Assembly (NCBI RefSeq): GCF_016612545.1
Contig: NZ_JAENRY010000001.1
Coordinates: forward strand, 97,688 to 161,687
Origin: Streptomyces sp. MBT65
GTDB lineage: Bacteria; Actinomycetota; Actinomycetes; Streptomycetales; Streptomycetaceae
Direction of reading: 5' to 3'
Length of the DNA: 64,000 nucleotides
The translations under genes and the position numbers were made by a program. Position 1 is the stretch's first letter. Each line of letters opens with the position of its first letter. Shown piece by piece: positions 41,468 through 50,756 of this stretch. The notes below the pieces were generated by a model. The model saw only the letters and a list, made by a program, of their open reading frames with translations, was not told the origin of the DNA and made no database searches.

Positions 41468-43756
41468 ATGCCCGGCGCAGCCGACTTCATCGACCTGATC
41501 CCCGACCCCGAACTCCGGTCGGACCGGCTGCTGTTGGGCATCCGCCACTTCGACGAACCCTTCCTCCTCACCGTCTCCCTCTCCCAGGGGCTCGGCTCCG
41601 GCGACCTGTGGCTGGACCGGGGCAGGGCGGGCAAGGCGCGGCTCGCGGAGTTCCGCCGGATCGGCGACCGGGTCCTGTTCGCCGTCCGCAACAAGCACTT
41701 CCTCGCCTTCGGCGACGCGGCCGCCGTACGCGCCGGGAACGAGTCGTTCGCGCTGTCCGTCGTGTGGAGCGGGCCCGTGCTGCGGGAGGAGAACGGCGCG
41801 GCGGTCGTGGACGCGACCGGCCTGGTCGTCGCCGACCACGACCGGGTCGCCGAGCATCTGTACGCGCACGAGCAGGGCGACTACACGATCGACGAGTCCG
41901 CGAGCCTCCCGCTCGTCGCCGACAGCCGCACCGGACCGCGTGCCGTCCGGCTGCCCGCGCTGCTCACCTTCCGCGGCCCCGGCCGGGGACAGGCGGTGCG
42001 GGCCGTCGCCGCCGACCCGCGCGCCCTCACCGTCGTCCAGCAACTGAACCTGCTGCGACTGCCCGCGTCCCCGCTGCCGGTACGGCGCTACCACCCCGCC
42101 TCGGGCGGCTACGGCATCGGCTACGCCGACCACGGCCTCGTCGGCCGGGCGAGCACCCAGGTCAAGCTCCAGCCCCGCTTCCGCGCGGAGGCGGGCGGCG
42201 CCCCGATCGTCTTCCGGATCGACCCGGCCGTCCCCGAACCCTTCCGCTCGGCGATCGTCGAGGGCGGCAACTGGTGGCAACAGGCCTTCGCCCGGATCGG
42301 ACTCCCGGGCGCCTACTGGGTCGAGCCCGGCGACGAAGGCTTCGACCCCTACGACCCGGACGTCAACGGCGTGGTCTGGGTGCACCGCTCGGGCCGCGGC
42401 TGGTCCCTCGGCCAGGGACTGACCGACCCGCGCACCGGCGAGATCCTGCACGCCCGGGTCCGCCTCGGCTCCCAGCGCGTCGAACAGGTCCGCGCGCTCG
42501 GCGAGGCACTCCTCGCCCCCTACGGCCGCCCGGACGAAGCCCAACGCCTCGCCGCCGTCGAGGAGTTGGTGCTCGCCCGGCTGCGCCAACTCGCCGCGCA
42601 CGAGATCGGCCACGCGCTCGGCTTCATGCACAACTTCGCCAGCACGGGCCACCCCGAGCCGTCCGTCATGGACTACCCGTACGCACGCATCCGCGTCACG
42701 GACGAGGGCGCCCTCGACCTGTCCGCCGCGTACGGCACGGGACTCGGGCCGTGGGACCACTTCCTGGTCGCGCACGCCTACGGCCGGTTCGACGCCGGTG
42801 GCGAGCAGGCCCGGCTCTCACAACTGCGGCGTGAGGCAGCCGAGTCGGGCCTGACCTACCTCTCCGACGAGGACGCCCAGGGCCCGGACGCCGCGCACGC
42901 CGACGCCGTGACCTGGGTGAGCGGACCGGACGCCCTCCAGGCGCTGGACACCATGCTGAGGGTCCGCCGTATCGCCCTGGGCGGATTCTCCCGCGGGGTG
43001 CTGCCGCCCGACCGGCAGACCGGCGAACTGGAGGAACGGGCCGTCCTGTTGCAGCTCCTGCACCGGCACGAGGTGACCGCGGTGGCCCGACTGGTCGGCG
43101 GGGTGCGCTACACGTACGGCCTCGCGGGCGAGGACGGCCGGGGCACCCGGCCCGTCGAGCCGGCCACCCAGCACACGGCGCTCGGCCGACTCGCCGAACT
43201 GCTGCGGGCCGAGCAACTCGCCCTGCCCGGCGCGGTGTTGGACACTCTCACCCCGCCCGCGATCCGCTACGACCGGACGGACCAGTACCTCGACACGGGC
43301 GCCGGGCGGATCTTCGACCCCTTCGAGGCCGCACGGGTCGCGACCGCGCTCGTCACCAAGGAACTGCTGGACCCGGCCCGGCTCAACCGGGTGGCCTGGC
43401 AGCATGCCACCGATTCCGCGTCTCCCGGTCTCACCGACCTCGTCGACGCGCTCCTGGCCGCCACCTGGCGCCGTACCGACCCGGTACCCACCGACCTGCC
43501 CGGCGGAGCCGCCGTCCAGCACGCGGCGGACTGGACCCTCCTGAACCATCTGCTGACCCTGCTCGACGACCCGGCTCTGTACGCACCGGTACGAATGGCA
43601 CTGCGCGGAGCCGTACGGCGGCTCGGGACGGAGCTGCGCTGCGAGGGCGACGAACAGGCACGTGAGGCGGGGGAGTTGATCCGGACGTTCCTCGCCGACG
43701 CCGGGTCGGTGCGCGTCGACCTTCTGCCCAGGGTGCCGCCGGGGGCACCCAACTGA
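41468..43756 (+). CDS. Large zinc metalloprotease (metzincin-like, DUF4953/5117-type)
   Basis: 762 aa with HEIGHALGFMH at 378-388, the HExxHxxGxxH zinc signature, and SVMDYPYA shortly after as Met-turn. The N-terminal part (LGIRHFDEPFLLTVSLSQGLGSGDLWLDRG) matches the large bacterial zinc-dependent proteases of this type. Unlike many relatives it has no visible signal peptide, so it may be cytoplasmic. GAAAGG lies before ATG 41468; in-frame sequence upstream is not family-like. Confidence 0.83.
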   Translation: MPGAADFIDLIPDPELRSDRLLLGIRHFDEPFLLTVSLSQGLGSGDLWLDRGRAGKARLAEFRRIGDRVLFAVRNKHFLAFGDAAAVRAGNESFALSVVWSGPVLREENGAAVVDATGLVVADHDRVAEHLYAHEQGDYTIDESASLPLVADSRTGPRAVRLPALLTFRGPGRGQAVRAVAADPRALTVVQQLNLLRLPASPLPVRRYHPASGGYGIGYADHGLVGRASTQVKLQPRFRAEAGGAPIVFRIDPAVPEPFRSAIVEGGNWWQQAFARIGLPGAYWVEPGDEGFDPYDPDVNGVVWVHRSGRGWSLGQGLTDPRTGEILHARVRLGSQRVEQVRALGEALLAPYGRPDEAQRLAAVEELVLARLRQLAAHEIGHALGFMHNFASTGHPEPSVMDYPYARIRVTDEGALDLSAAYGTGLGPWDHFLVAHAYGRFDAGGEQARLSQLRREAAESGLTYLSDEDAQGPDAAHADAVTWVSGPDALQALDTMLRVRRIALGGFSRGVLPPDRQTGELEERAVLLQLLHRHEVTAVARLVGGVRYTYGLAGEDGRGTRPVEPATQHTALGRLAELLRAEQLALPGAVLDTLTPPAIRYDRTDQYLDTGAGRIFDPFEAARVATALVTKELLDPARLNRVAWQHATDSASPGLTDLVDALLAATWRRTDPVPTDLPGGAAVQHAADWTLLNHLLTLLDDPALYAPVRMALRGAVRRLGTELRCEGDEQAREAGELIRTFLADAGSVRVDLLPRVPPGAPN

Positions 43757-43819
43757 GCATGTCGTACGCCGTGTCACCGACTCTTGTGGTTCAACTCCGG
43801 CGGTCCAGTGCGGTGTTGC

Positions 43820-44710
43820 TCACCACTCGCCGGGGCGCTTCGGGGCCCCGTACGGGTCCGGTCGGCCGACCGTCGGGTTGTTCCCTGTGTCGAAGAGCGA
43901 GTCGGGGCGCCGGGTGGGCTGCTTGCCGTTCCGGTCAGGGCCGACCGGGTGGCGGGCGAAGGAACGGTCCCAGTCGCCCTCGCCCATCACCAGCAGCGGG
44001 TCGAACATCACGACGACCCCGGCCAGCAGCAGGAAGATGGCCGGCCCCAACAGCATGGGCAGCAGAATCGAGTTGGCCGAGTCGCCGGTCCATGCCCCGC
44101 CGGTGCCGTGCAGATGGACGCTCACGGCGGCCATGCCCGTGTAGTGCATCCCGGACACGGCCACGCCCATCACCAGGCTGGCGCCCAGGCTGGCCAGGAA
44201 ACCCCGGATGGAGACGGCCGCCCACAGGGCCGCCGTGGCGGCGACGACGGCGATCACCACGGAGAGCGCGACCGTGCTGGTCCGGTACTCGATGTCACCG
44301 TTCAGCCGCAGGGCCGCCATGCCCAGATAGTGCATGGCGGCGACCCCGAGGCCGGTGATGACTCCGGCCGCGGAGAGTGTGGCCGTGGTCGCGCCGCGGT
44401 ATCCCACGGCGAACACACCGATGCCGACCACGGCGATCGCCACGGCCAGACTCAGCACCGTGAGGCCGACGTCGTAGCCGATCCGGGTCTCCTCGACCTG
44501 GAAGCCGATCATCGCGATGAAGTGCATCGTCCAGATGCCCGTGCCGATCGACGTCGCGCCGAGCGCGAGCCAACCCGCCTTCCACGACTGCCGGTTGTGC
44601 AGGGACCGCACCACGCAGCGCAGTCCCAGGGCCCCGCCCAGACAGGCCATCAGATAGGCCGCCACCGGAGTCACCGCACCGTAGCGGAACCCGTCGATCG
44701 TGCCTTGCAT
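43820..44710 (-). CDS. MHYT-domain integral membrane sensor
   Basis: 296 aa, about seven hydrophobic segments. The MHYT signature occurs three times (WTMHFIAMIG, AAMHYLGMAA, SGMHYTGMAA), proposed in the family to bind a metal and sense O2, CO or NO. A cytoplasmic Pro/Arg-rich tail of ~55 residues follows and there is no output domain. The ribosome-binding site GGGGGGAG lies eight bases before ATG 44710 and is one arm of a 10-bp hairpin. Confidence 0.85.
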   Translation of the reverse strand: MQGTIDGFRYGAVTPVAAYLMACLGGALGLRCVVRSLHNRQSWKAGWLALGATSIGTGIWTMHFIAMIGFQVEETRIGYDVGLTVLSLAVAIAVVGIGVFAVGYRGATTATLSAAGVITGLGVAAMHYLGMAALRLNGDIEYRTSTVALSVVIAVVAATAALWAAVSIRGFLASLGASLVMGVAVSGMHYTGMAAVSVHLHGTGGAWTGDSANSILLPMLLGPAIFLLLAGVVVMFDPLLVMGEGDWDRSFARHPVGPDRNGKQPTRRPDSLFDTGNNPTVGRPDPYGAPKRPGEW

Positions 44711-44716
44711 GAGCCA

Positions 44717-44752
44717 ACTCCCCCCAGAGCTATGGCTTCCTGTGGGGGGAGT
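44717..44752 (-). promoter_or_regulatory. Hairpin masking the MHYT gene ribosome-binding site
   Basis: A perfect 10-bp inverted repeat: ACTCCCCCCA at 44717-44726 and TGGGGGGAGT at 44743-44752, loop 16 nt. On the minus-strand mRNA the second arm is the GGGGGGAG Shine-Dalgarno sequence itself, so folding would block translation of the MHYT sensor. Confidence 0.6.
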
Positions 44753-44863
44753 ATGTATGGATCAGGGCCCGATCGCGCAACCTTTTCACGTCAGCAGTCG
44801 ATTAACTCTCCGCTTTCCGGGGGGCACTTCGGTCCCATCGAGGGCGATACGGGACAGAAGGCG

Positions 44864-45046
44864 TCAGGGCTGTTGCGGCTTCTCGCGGTCGATGAAGTCC
44901 TTGGCCTTGTCCTGCGCCATGTCGACCTGCTTGGCGTGCTTGCCGCCGGTGCGTTCGTCGATCATGTCTCCCGCCCGGTCCACACCTTGCTTGGCCTGGT
45001 CGGAGTGCTGACCCAGCATTCCCTTGACCTTGTCCATGAACGACAT
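44864..45046 (-). CDS. MT0933/Rv0909-type antitoxin-like protein
   Basis: 60 aa, highly charged and helical: MDKVKGMLGQHSDQAKQGVD, AGDMIDERTGGKHAKQVDMA and a short tail. This matches the short actinobacterial family typified by M. tuberculosis Rv0909/MT0933. No toxin gene is adjacent, so a solitary or stress-related role is as likely. GAAGGAGG precedes ATG 45046. Confidence 0.75.
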   Translation of the reverse strand: MSFMDKVKGMLGQHSDQAKQGVDRAGDMIDERTGGKHAKQVDMAQDKAKDFIDREKPQQP

Positions 45047-45132
45047 GGGTGTCCTCCTTCGGACGTGCGTTTGCCCTCTCAGCATCCTCCGGCTTCCCGT
45101 GTGCCGCATTTCGGTGGTCATGGGGCGTGGGC

Positions 45133-46377
45133 TCAGGTGCGCACCAATGGCTCGATCCCGTCGGTGGCGCGGGCCTCGCGGGTGCGGGACACGGCGAGCA
45201 GAAGTGCCTGGAGGACCGCTCCGGACAGGCCCACCCACAGGGCGAACCGATAGCCGACCCGGTCGGCCAGGAGTCCGCCCAGGGGCGCGCCGATCGCGAC
45301 CGTTCCCCAGTTGAACGAGCGGATCGTGGCGTTCATCCGGCCCCGGAGCCGGTCCGGCGTGACCGCCTGGCGGTAGCTCATCTCCACGGGGCTCTCCAGC
45401 GAGATGGCGCCGGAGACCACGAAGAAGGCCAGTGACACCGAGACCAGCGCCCACGGTCCACGCTGGGCCAGGACCAGCGGCAGCCAGCCGACGGCGGCGA
45501 CGACACGGCCGACGATCAGGACGGCGCCGACGTCGAACCTCCGCGCCGCGCGTCCGGAGAACGCGCCGCCGAGCACGCCACCGACGCCCGCGCAGGCGTA
45601 CGCCACGCCCAGACCGAAGTCCCCGATCCGCAGCTCACGCAGCGCGAAGACCACGAAGACCGTGCTGACGACGGTGTTGAAGAGGAGCATCAGATGCGAG
45701 GTCAGCGCGATGGACGCCAGGGTCCGATGGCGATAGACCCAGGCCACGCCCTCCCGAAGTTCGCTGAGCAGACTCCGGCGCGCGCCTCGGTCGGGAACGG
45801 GGTCGGGGGCCCGCACCGAGCTGAGCAGCAGGCCGGACACCAGATAGCTGACGGCGTCCACCAGCACGGCGAGCGGAGCGCCGACCAGCCTGATCAGCAC
45901 TCCCGCGAGCAGCGGCCCGGTCGACCCGGCCGCCGCGTCGGCCTGCCCCACCCGGGCGTAGCCCACGTTGAGGAGTTCCTTCGGGACGAGCTGCGGCACG
46001 TAGGAGTGGCTGGCCGCCTCGAAGAACAGGCAGAGCAGCCCGAAGGCGAAGACGCACGCGCACAAGGTGGCGATATCGAGCCGGTCCAGTGCGTACAGCA
46101 GCGGGATCGCGCCGAGGAGGACGGCCCTGCCGAGATCCATGGCCACCATGACCGGCTTGCGCCGGCACCGGTCCACCAGCACCCCGGCCAGGAGCCCGAA
46201 GAGCAGATAGGGCGCCCAGCGGGCCGCGTTGACCAGACCCACCTCCGTGGCGGACGCGTTCAACGTGACGGCGGTGAGGATCTGCAGCGCCAGCCCGGTG
46301 ATCTGCGAACCGAACGAGGAGATCGCGGAGGCGGTCCAGAAACGTACGTACCCGGGGACGTCCACCAGGCGCGGCAT
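45133..46377 (-). CDS. MFS transporter
   Basis: 414 aa with about 12 hydrophobic segments; loop 2-3 is GVLVDRCRRKPVMVAMD, and the second half repeats RAARRFDVGAVLIVG. It is like the MFS_3 (enterobactin-exporter type) group of drug or siderophore exporters. No ribosome-binding site is evident before ATG 46377. A LacI-like palindrome lies just upstream. Confidence 0.87.
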   Translation of the reverse strand: MPRLVDVPGYVRFWTASAISSFGSQITGLALQILTAVTLNASATEVGLVNAARWAPYLLFGLLAGVLVDRCRRKPVMVAMDLGRAVLLGAIPLLYALDRLDIATLCACVFAFGLLCLFFEAASHSYVPQLVPKELLNVGYARVGQADAAAGSTGPLLAGVLIRLVGAPLAVLVDAVSYLVSGLLLSSVRAPDPVPDRGARRSLLSELREGVAWVYRHRTLASIALTSHLMLLFNTVVSTVFVVFALRELRIGDFGLGVAYACAGVGGVLGGAFSGRAARRFDVGAVLIVGRVVAAVGWLPLVLAQRGPWALVSVSLAFFVVSGAISLESPVEMSYRQAVTPDRLRGRMNATIRSFNWGTVAIGAPLGGLLADRVGYRFALWVGLSGAVLQALLLAVSRTREARATDGIEPLVRT

Positions 46378-46384
46378 GATCGGA

Positions 46385-46411
46385 CCGTATCAAGGAAGCG
46401 CTTTCGTACGG
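46385..46411. promoter_or_regulatory. Possible LacI-type operator upstream of MFS gene
   Basis: GAAGCGCTTTC (46395-46405) has a CG-centred palindrome AAGCGCTT and is flanked by CCGTA/TACGG arms (46385-46389, 46407-46411). It is between the isomerase stop and the MFS start. It could be an operator or a weak terminator hairpin. Confidence 0.35.
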
Positions 46412-46436
46412 CAGTTGGGCCACCGGCGACTACCGG

Positions 46437-47363
46437 TCACGGCAGTACCGACGACGCCACTGCCCTCCCCGCGAGCAACGCGGCGACCGGATCGGCCGCC
46501 TCGTCCAGCTCGATGAGCACCGTGTCGGCGCCGGGCGTACGGGACATCACCTCGGCCCAGCCCTTCCAGTCGACGATGCCCGAGCCCAACTCGGCCATGT
46601 AGGGCTGCTGTTGCGCGAAGACCGTCTCGTCGATCGTGAGTTCCACGTCGATGGGCCTGACCGCGTCCTTCCAGTGCGCCAGCGCCACGCGCCGCGCGTG
46701 CCGGTCGGCCACGGCCACCGGATCGCCTCCACCGAGGGCGATATGGCAGGAGTCGGGGCACAGCCAGACGTAGCGCGGGTCGGTGAAGGCCATGAACAGG
46801 TCGATGTCGCGCTCGTACCAGAGGGTGCTGTTGGACTCCGTGTGGAAGGCGAGCCGCACGCCCTGCCGGGAGACGGCCTCGCCCACCGCGTGCGCGATGT
46901 CCGCCATACGCGTCATGTACGGGGCGTCGACGAACAGGGGCGGCCGGGTCCCGAAGGTCGTGCGCATCGGCAGGCCCGCGACGAGGAGTTCGGCCCCCAC
47001 GTCGACGAGGAAGGCCGCGCGTCGTTCGGCGTCCGCGACGATCGCGGGGAGGTTCCCGGGGTCCCGCCAGTCGGGGCTGTCCTCCCCGGCGACGAACGCG
47101 CTCACGACGGACAGCCCGCGGGACACCAGCTCGCGGCGGAAGCCCTGCGCGCTGCCGAAGGCCCGCAGCGCCGACGCGATGTCGCCCGGCGCGAAGGTGA
47201 GTTCGAGGCCGGTGACGCCGGCCTCGTCGAGCGCGCCCATCACCCGGTCCCAGAAGCGCTCGGGGTGAGCGAGTGCCCACGCGCGCACGGCGTCCGCGGA
47301 GGGGAGGTGCCAGAAGTCCGGGTGGTAGAAGGTGACGATGTCGGTCGCGAAGCGTGGACTCAT
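46437..47363 (-). CDS. Sugar phosphate isomerase/epimerase-like TIM barrel
   Basis: 308 aa, AP-endonuclease-2/xylose-isomerase-like barrel. Metal ligand candidates are GLELTF, FHTES, CPDSCHIALGG, VALAHWKD and the C-terminal LIELDEA. ATG 47363 overlaps the deaminase stop (ATGA). Relatives include IolE/IolI and the C-glycoside deglycosidase subunits CarB/DgpB, which act on 3-keto sugars made by an oxidase. The oxidase-like gene in the same operon makes a role in 3-keto-glycoside cleavage or isomerisation plausible. Confidence 0.83.
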   Translation of the reverse strand: MSPRFATDIVTFYHPDFWHLPSADAVRAWALAHPERFWDRVMGALDEAGVTGLELTFAPGDIASALRAFGSAQGFRRELVSRGLSVVSAFVAGEDSPDWRDPGNLPAIVADAERRAAFLVDVGAELLVAGLPMRTTFGTRPPLFVDAPYMTRMADIAHAVGEAVSRQGVRLAFHTESNSTLWYERDIDLFMAFTDPRYVWLCPDSCHIALGGGDPVAVADRHARRVALAHWKDAVRPIDVELTIDETVFAQQQPYMAELGSGIVDWKGWAEVMSRTPGADTVLIELDEAADPVAALLAGRAVASSVLP

Positions 47364-47971
47364 GCGGTGCCTCCGCGTGCGTTGTAGACGACGATGCCGT
47401 CCGTCTCGTCCACCGCCTTGCGGTAGTTGCGGAACACGGTCAGCGCCTCGTCCCGCAGCACATCTCCTACGACCTCGATGCCGCGCGCCTCGAACTGCCC
47501 GGCCCAGTCCGCGCCGAGCGGGCCCTCGTCGAACGTGGTGATCTCCTCCAGTTCCGGGCCCTCGCCCGCGACGACCAGCGTGCGCACCCCGGACCACAGC
47601 GTGGCGCCGTAACACTGCACGCAGGGGCGCCAGTTGACGACGAGTTCATGGGACGGGAGGCCGGTGGCGCCCAAGTCCCAGTCGCCTACGGCCCGTTGGG
47701 CCAGCCCGAGCGCCATGACCTCGGCGTGTGCGCTGGAGACTCCCGAGGCGAGGACGACGTTGACGCCCACCGAGACGATACGGCCGGTGTCTCGCTCGGC
47801 GACGAGGGCCGCGAACGGACCGCCGTTGCCCTCCCGCCAGTTGCGGTCCGCGAGCCGGTGCACGAGGCGCATCCGGTCCGCGCGGCCGGGGACGACGGCG
47901 GGCACGTCGGCCACCTCGTCGTCGATCCACGCGGGCAGCGCCACGCGGTACTCCTTCACGATGTCGATCAC
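47360..47971 (-). CDS. CDA-fold nucleobase/nucleoside deaminase
   Basis: 203 aa of the cytidine deaminase-like superfamily: zinc motif His82-Ala-Glu84 (SAHAEVM) and Pro116-Cys117-x-x-Cys120 (RPCVQC). Closest in feel to the guanine/cytosine deaminase group; about 40 residues longer than typical at the two ends. GTG 47971 follows GAGAGGAAG. It lies between the oxidase and isomerase genes. A deaminase inside a sugar operon points to an N-containing aglycone. Confidence 0.85.
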   Translation of the reverse strand: MIDIVKEYRVALPAWIDDEVADVPAVVPGRADRMRLVHRLADRNWREGNGGPFAALVAERDTGRIVSVGVNVVLASGVSSAHAEVMALGLAQRAVGDWDLGATGLPSHELVVNWRPCVQCYGATLWSGVRTLVVAGEGPELEEITTFDEGPLGADWAGQFEARGIEVVGDVLRDEALTVFRNYRKAVDETDGIVVYNARGGTA

Positions 47972-47985
47972 GTCCGTGCTTCCTC

Positions 47986-49512
47986 TCAGTGCGCGGCGAG
48001 CGGCGCGGTTCTGTTGGTGACCGCCTGGGCGGCCCGTACGGCCGTCACCGCGCCGGTCAGGGTCACGTTGGCGGCCATCGCCGTGGGGATGACCCCGGTG
48101 CCGGCGACGTACAGGTTGTCGAAGCCCCACACGCGGCCGTCCGGGTCGCACACGCTGGTGCCGTCGTCGGCGGTGCCCGAGCGGACGGTGCCGGTCAGAT
48201 GCAGGGACGAGCCGGGCGGCAGCAGGGCGAGTTCGGTCGCGGGGTCGAAGGGGCCGAACTCCTCGGCCAGGGAACGGACTTCGGCCAGTCCCCGGTCGAT
48301 CAGCGCGCGATCGGCGTCGGAGTAGGCGAACTCGACGCCGATACGTGGCAGTCCGGCGAGGTCGGTCCCCGACTCCGAGAAGACGAGCCGGTGTTCGGGC
48401 CGCGCCTCGACGGGCACGAGCAGCGACATGCCCACGCCGTGGGCGAGAGGCCGACCGCTGTCGTCGACGTACGTCCGGTTCATGATCTGGTGGTGGAACG
48501 GCTGCGCGGGCCCGTTCTGCGGCACCCACAGCGAGTCCGTGCTGAACTCGCCGGGGCGGGGCAGCGGCAGCTCGTCCAGGGCGATGCCGAACCGGTCCAG
48601 ATCCAGCAGGACTTGGGCCGTGATGAACGCGTGCTCGTTGAGGTGGCGGCCCAGCGCGGCGGGGCGGATGCCCGAGGCGAACAGCAGTTGCGGGGTGCGC
48701 AGCGCGTCGGCGCACACGATCACGGTGTCCGCGTGGAGCACGGACTCCGTGCCGTCCGCGACACTCCGTAGCCGGGCGCCGCCGACCCGGCCGTCCGAGA
48801 CGAGCAACCGGGTGGCGAGCGTGCCCGTGAGCAGGGTGAACGCCGGGTCGCCGCCCGCCGCGATCGCCGGGAAGATCGTCCCGGGTGCCGTGCGGGGCAT
48901 GGGGCCCGAGTCCGTCGCCGTGACGGCCATGGGCATCGGCTGCGGGCGTCGGTCCTCGGGCGCGGTGTCGTCGTAGCGGCGGCGCAGCACGTCGAGGACG
49001 ATCCGGCCGACCTCGGTCGGGCCGATGGGGGAGGGGGAGACGGCGAGCAGACGGCGTGCGGTGTCCAGGTCGGCCGCCCAGCGGGCCGGGTCGCCGAAGT
49101 CGAAGACCTCGTCCCCGGCGGGCCATGGGGTCGCGGCGGTCCAGTGGACGCCCATGCCGCCCGCGTTCCACGCCAGTGCCGTCGCGGGCATCGCCTCGCT
49201 GTCCTCGCCGAAGGCCAGCGCGTGGACCATGCCCGGCGGCAGACCGGTGAGGCCGCCCGCGACCTCGCGCACCACCTCCGCGCCGGTGTACATGCCCTGG
49301 ACACCGGACTCGACCCGTTCGTTGTACCGCGACCACAGGGCCGGGTCGGCGACGTCGTGCAGATGCAGTCCCGGTGCCCCGCCGATCGCGCTGCCGCCGT
49401 CGACCATGGTGATACCCAGTCCCGGATCGCTCTCCCGCAGCAGCCGGGCCACGACGGAACCCATGATGCCGCTGCCCACGATGAGGACGTCGGTGTGCGG
49501 GGTGTCGGTCAC
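47986..49512 (-). CDS. Pyranose 2-oxidase-like GMC flavoprotein
   Basis: 508 aa. FAD-binding GSGIMGSVVARLL at the N-terminus; GGMGVHWTAATPW matches the pyranose-oxidase loop where His (here His123) binds FAD covalently. His438 (SSLHLTG) and Asn482 (AMAANVTLTG) are 44 apart, like the catalytic His/Asn of that enzyme. The PDGRVWGFDNLYVAGTGVIPT segment also fits. Bacterial members oxidise C2 or C3 of sugars or glycosides, including C-glycosides (CarA type). GTG 49512 is preceded by GGAG at seven bases. Cofactor covalency and regiospecificity are inferred. Confidence 0.85.
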   Translation of the reverse strand: MTDTPHTDVLIVGSGIMGSVVARLLRESDPGLGITMVDGGSAIGGAPGLHLHDVADPALWSRYNERVESGVQGMYTGAEVVREVAGGLTGLPPGMVHALAFGEDSEAMPATALAWNAGGMGVHWTAATPWPAGDEVFDFGDPARWAADLDTARRLLAVSPSPIGPTEVGRIVLDVLRRRYDDTAPEDRRPQPMPMAVTATDSGPMPRTAPGTIFPAIAAGGDPAFTLLTGTLATRLLVSDGRVGGARLRSVADGTESVLHADTVIVCADALRTPQLLFASGIRPAALGRHLNEHAFITAQVLLDLDRFGIALDELPLPRPGEFSTDSLWVPQNGPAQPFHHQIMNRTYVDDSGRPLAHGVGMSLLVPVEARPEHRLVFSESGTDLAGLPRIGVEFAYSDADRALIDRGLAEVRSLAEEFGPFDPATELALLPPGSSLHLTGTVRSGTADDGTSVCDPDGRVWGFDNLYVAGTGVIPTAMAANVTLTGAVTAVRAAQAVTNRTAPLAAH

Positions 49513-49546
49513 AGGGAGACTCCAAAATCGTTTGTCGTGGGGGGAG

Positions 49547-50686
49547 TTAGGCACTGGGGGCGAGCGGGCCGAACAGCTCGGTGTCCATGCGGTCGAGCGC
49601 CAGTTTCACCGCGCCGATGAGCGCGGCGTCGCGGCCCAGCCCGGTGGCGCACAGTTCGATCGCGGGGGTACGGGCGACGCGCATCGCCTCGCGCACCCGG
49701 GGGAGCAGCACGTCGGCCGCGTCCTCCAGACCGCCGCCGAGCACGATGAGCGAGGGCGCGACCGTCCACGACAGGGTGGTGAGGATCGAGGTGATGTTCT
49801 CGACGAACTCGTCCACCTCGGCGAGTGCTTCCGCGTCACCGGCGCGGGCCGCGTCGAAGCGCTCCTGCGCCACCTTGCGCTGGTCCGGTTCCGGTGAACT
49901 CAGCAGGGCCACCGGGCGGTCGGCGATCGTGCCGGTCGGGATCGACTGGGCCTCGACGATCTCGCCCGCGGCGCCGTCCAGACCCCGGTGCACGGCGCCC
50001 CGGATCAGGATGCCGAGGCCGGTCCGGTTGCCGAGGTGCGCCCAGACGACGTTGTCGTGGTCACCGGCCACACCGCGCCAACGCTCCGCCAGCGCACCTA
50101 GGTTGGAGTCGTTGTCCGCGAACCAGGGCATCCCGATCCGCCGCCGCAGTTCGTCGGGCAGATGCACGCCCTCCCAGCGCGTGGTGTGCACCAGACGTCG
50201 TACGACCCCCTCGTCGTCGATGGCGCCGCCGCCCGCCACAGCGCCGGCGCGCAGCCGGTCCGGGGAGCCGCCCGCGTCGACGAGCGCCTCCCGCACCAGG
50301 TCCGCCGCGTCGTCGAGCGTGACCTGCGGGTCCTGGTAGGCGCGCAGCCGGCGGTGCGCCCGGCCGACGATCCGGCCGCGTACGTCGGCGACGACGGCGG
50401 AGGCGTCCACGGTGTTGATGCTGACGGCCGCCAACAGGGCGTGTTCCGCCCGCAGTTCGTACCGACGGGCCGGTCGCCCGGCGGAGCCGCTGGTCGGTAT
50501 CCGCTCCAACTCGGCCACCCAGCCCGCCTCGACGAGCGAGTCCAGGATCAGCTCGATGGTACGGCGGGACAGACCGGCCTGCTCGGCGAGCGCGGTCAGG
50601 GTCGTGGGTCCCGAGGACACCGCGAGCGCGCGCAGGACGACCGAGGTGTTGACGCGCCGCACGGCGCTCTGGTTCATCCCCGACAT
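49547..50686 (-). CDS. ROK family transcriptional regulator
   Basis: 379 aa: winged HTH (VNTSVVLRALAVSSGPTTLTALAEQAGLSRRTIELILDSL) then a ROK sugar-kinase-like domain (VSINTVDASAVVADVRGRIVG, HLGNRTGLGILIRG, SLIVLGGGLEDA). The usual ROK cysteine zinc motif CxCGxxGC is missing (GEIVEAQSIPTG), as in some repressors. GGAGGGG precedes ATG 50686. It sits between the permease and oxidase genes and probably controls this operon in response to a sugar. Confidence 0.87.
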   Translation of the reverse strand: MSGMNQSAVRRVNTSVVLRALAVSSGPTTLTALAEQAGLSRRTIELILDSLVEAGWVAELERIPTSGSAGRPARRYELRAEHALLAAVSINTVDASAVVADVRGRIVGRAHRRLRAYQDPQVTLDDAADLVREALVDAGGSPDRLRAGAVAGGGAIDDEGVVRRLVHTTRWEGVHLPDELRRRIGMPWFADNDSNLGALAERWRGVAGDHDNVVWAHLGNRTGLGILIRGAVHRGLDGAAGEIVEAQSIPTGTIADRPVALLSSPEPDQRKVAQERFDAARAGDAEALAEVDEFVENITSILTTLSWTVAPSLIVLGGGLEDAADVLLPRVREAMRVARTPAIELCATGLGRDAALIGAVKLALDRMDTELFGPLAPSA

Positions 50687-50756
50687 CAACACCCCTCCGC
50701 CTCCTCGGACCTGCCCAGCCCGACCGGGACGAACACACCCGTCTCCGTCACAGGTG

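Noticed and set aside
44864..45046. Toxin-antitoxin pair
   Set aside because: Only the antitoxin-like 60-aa gene is present; neither neighbour (MHYT sensor, MFS exporter) is a toxin.
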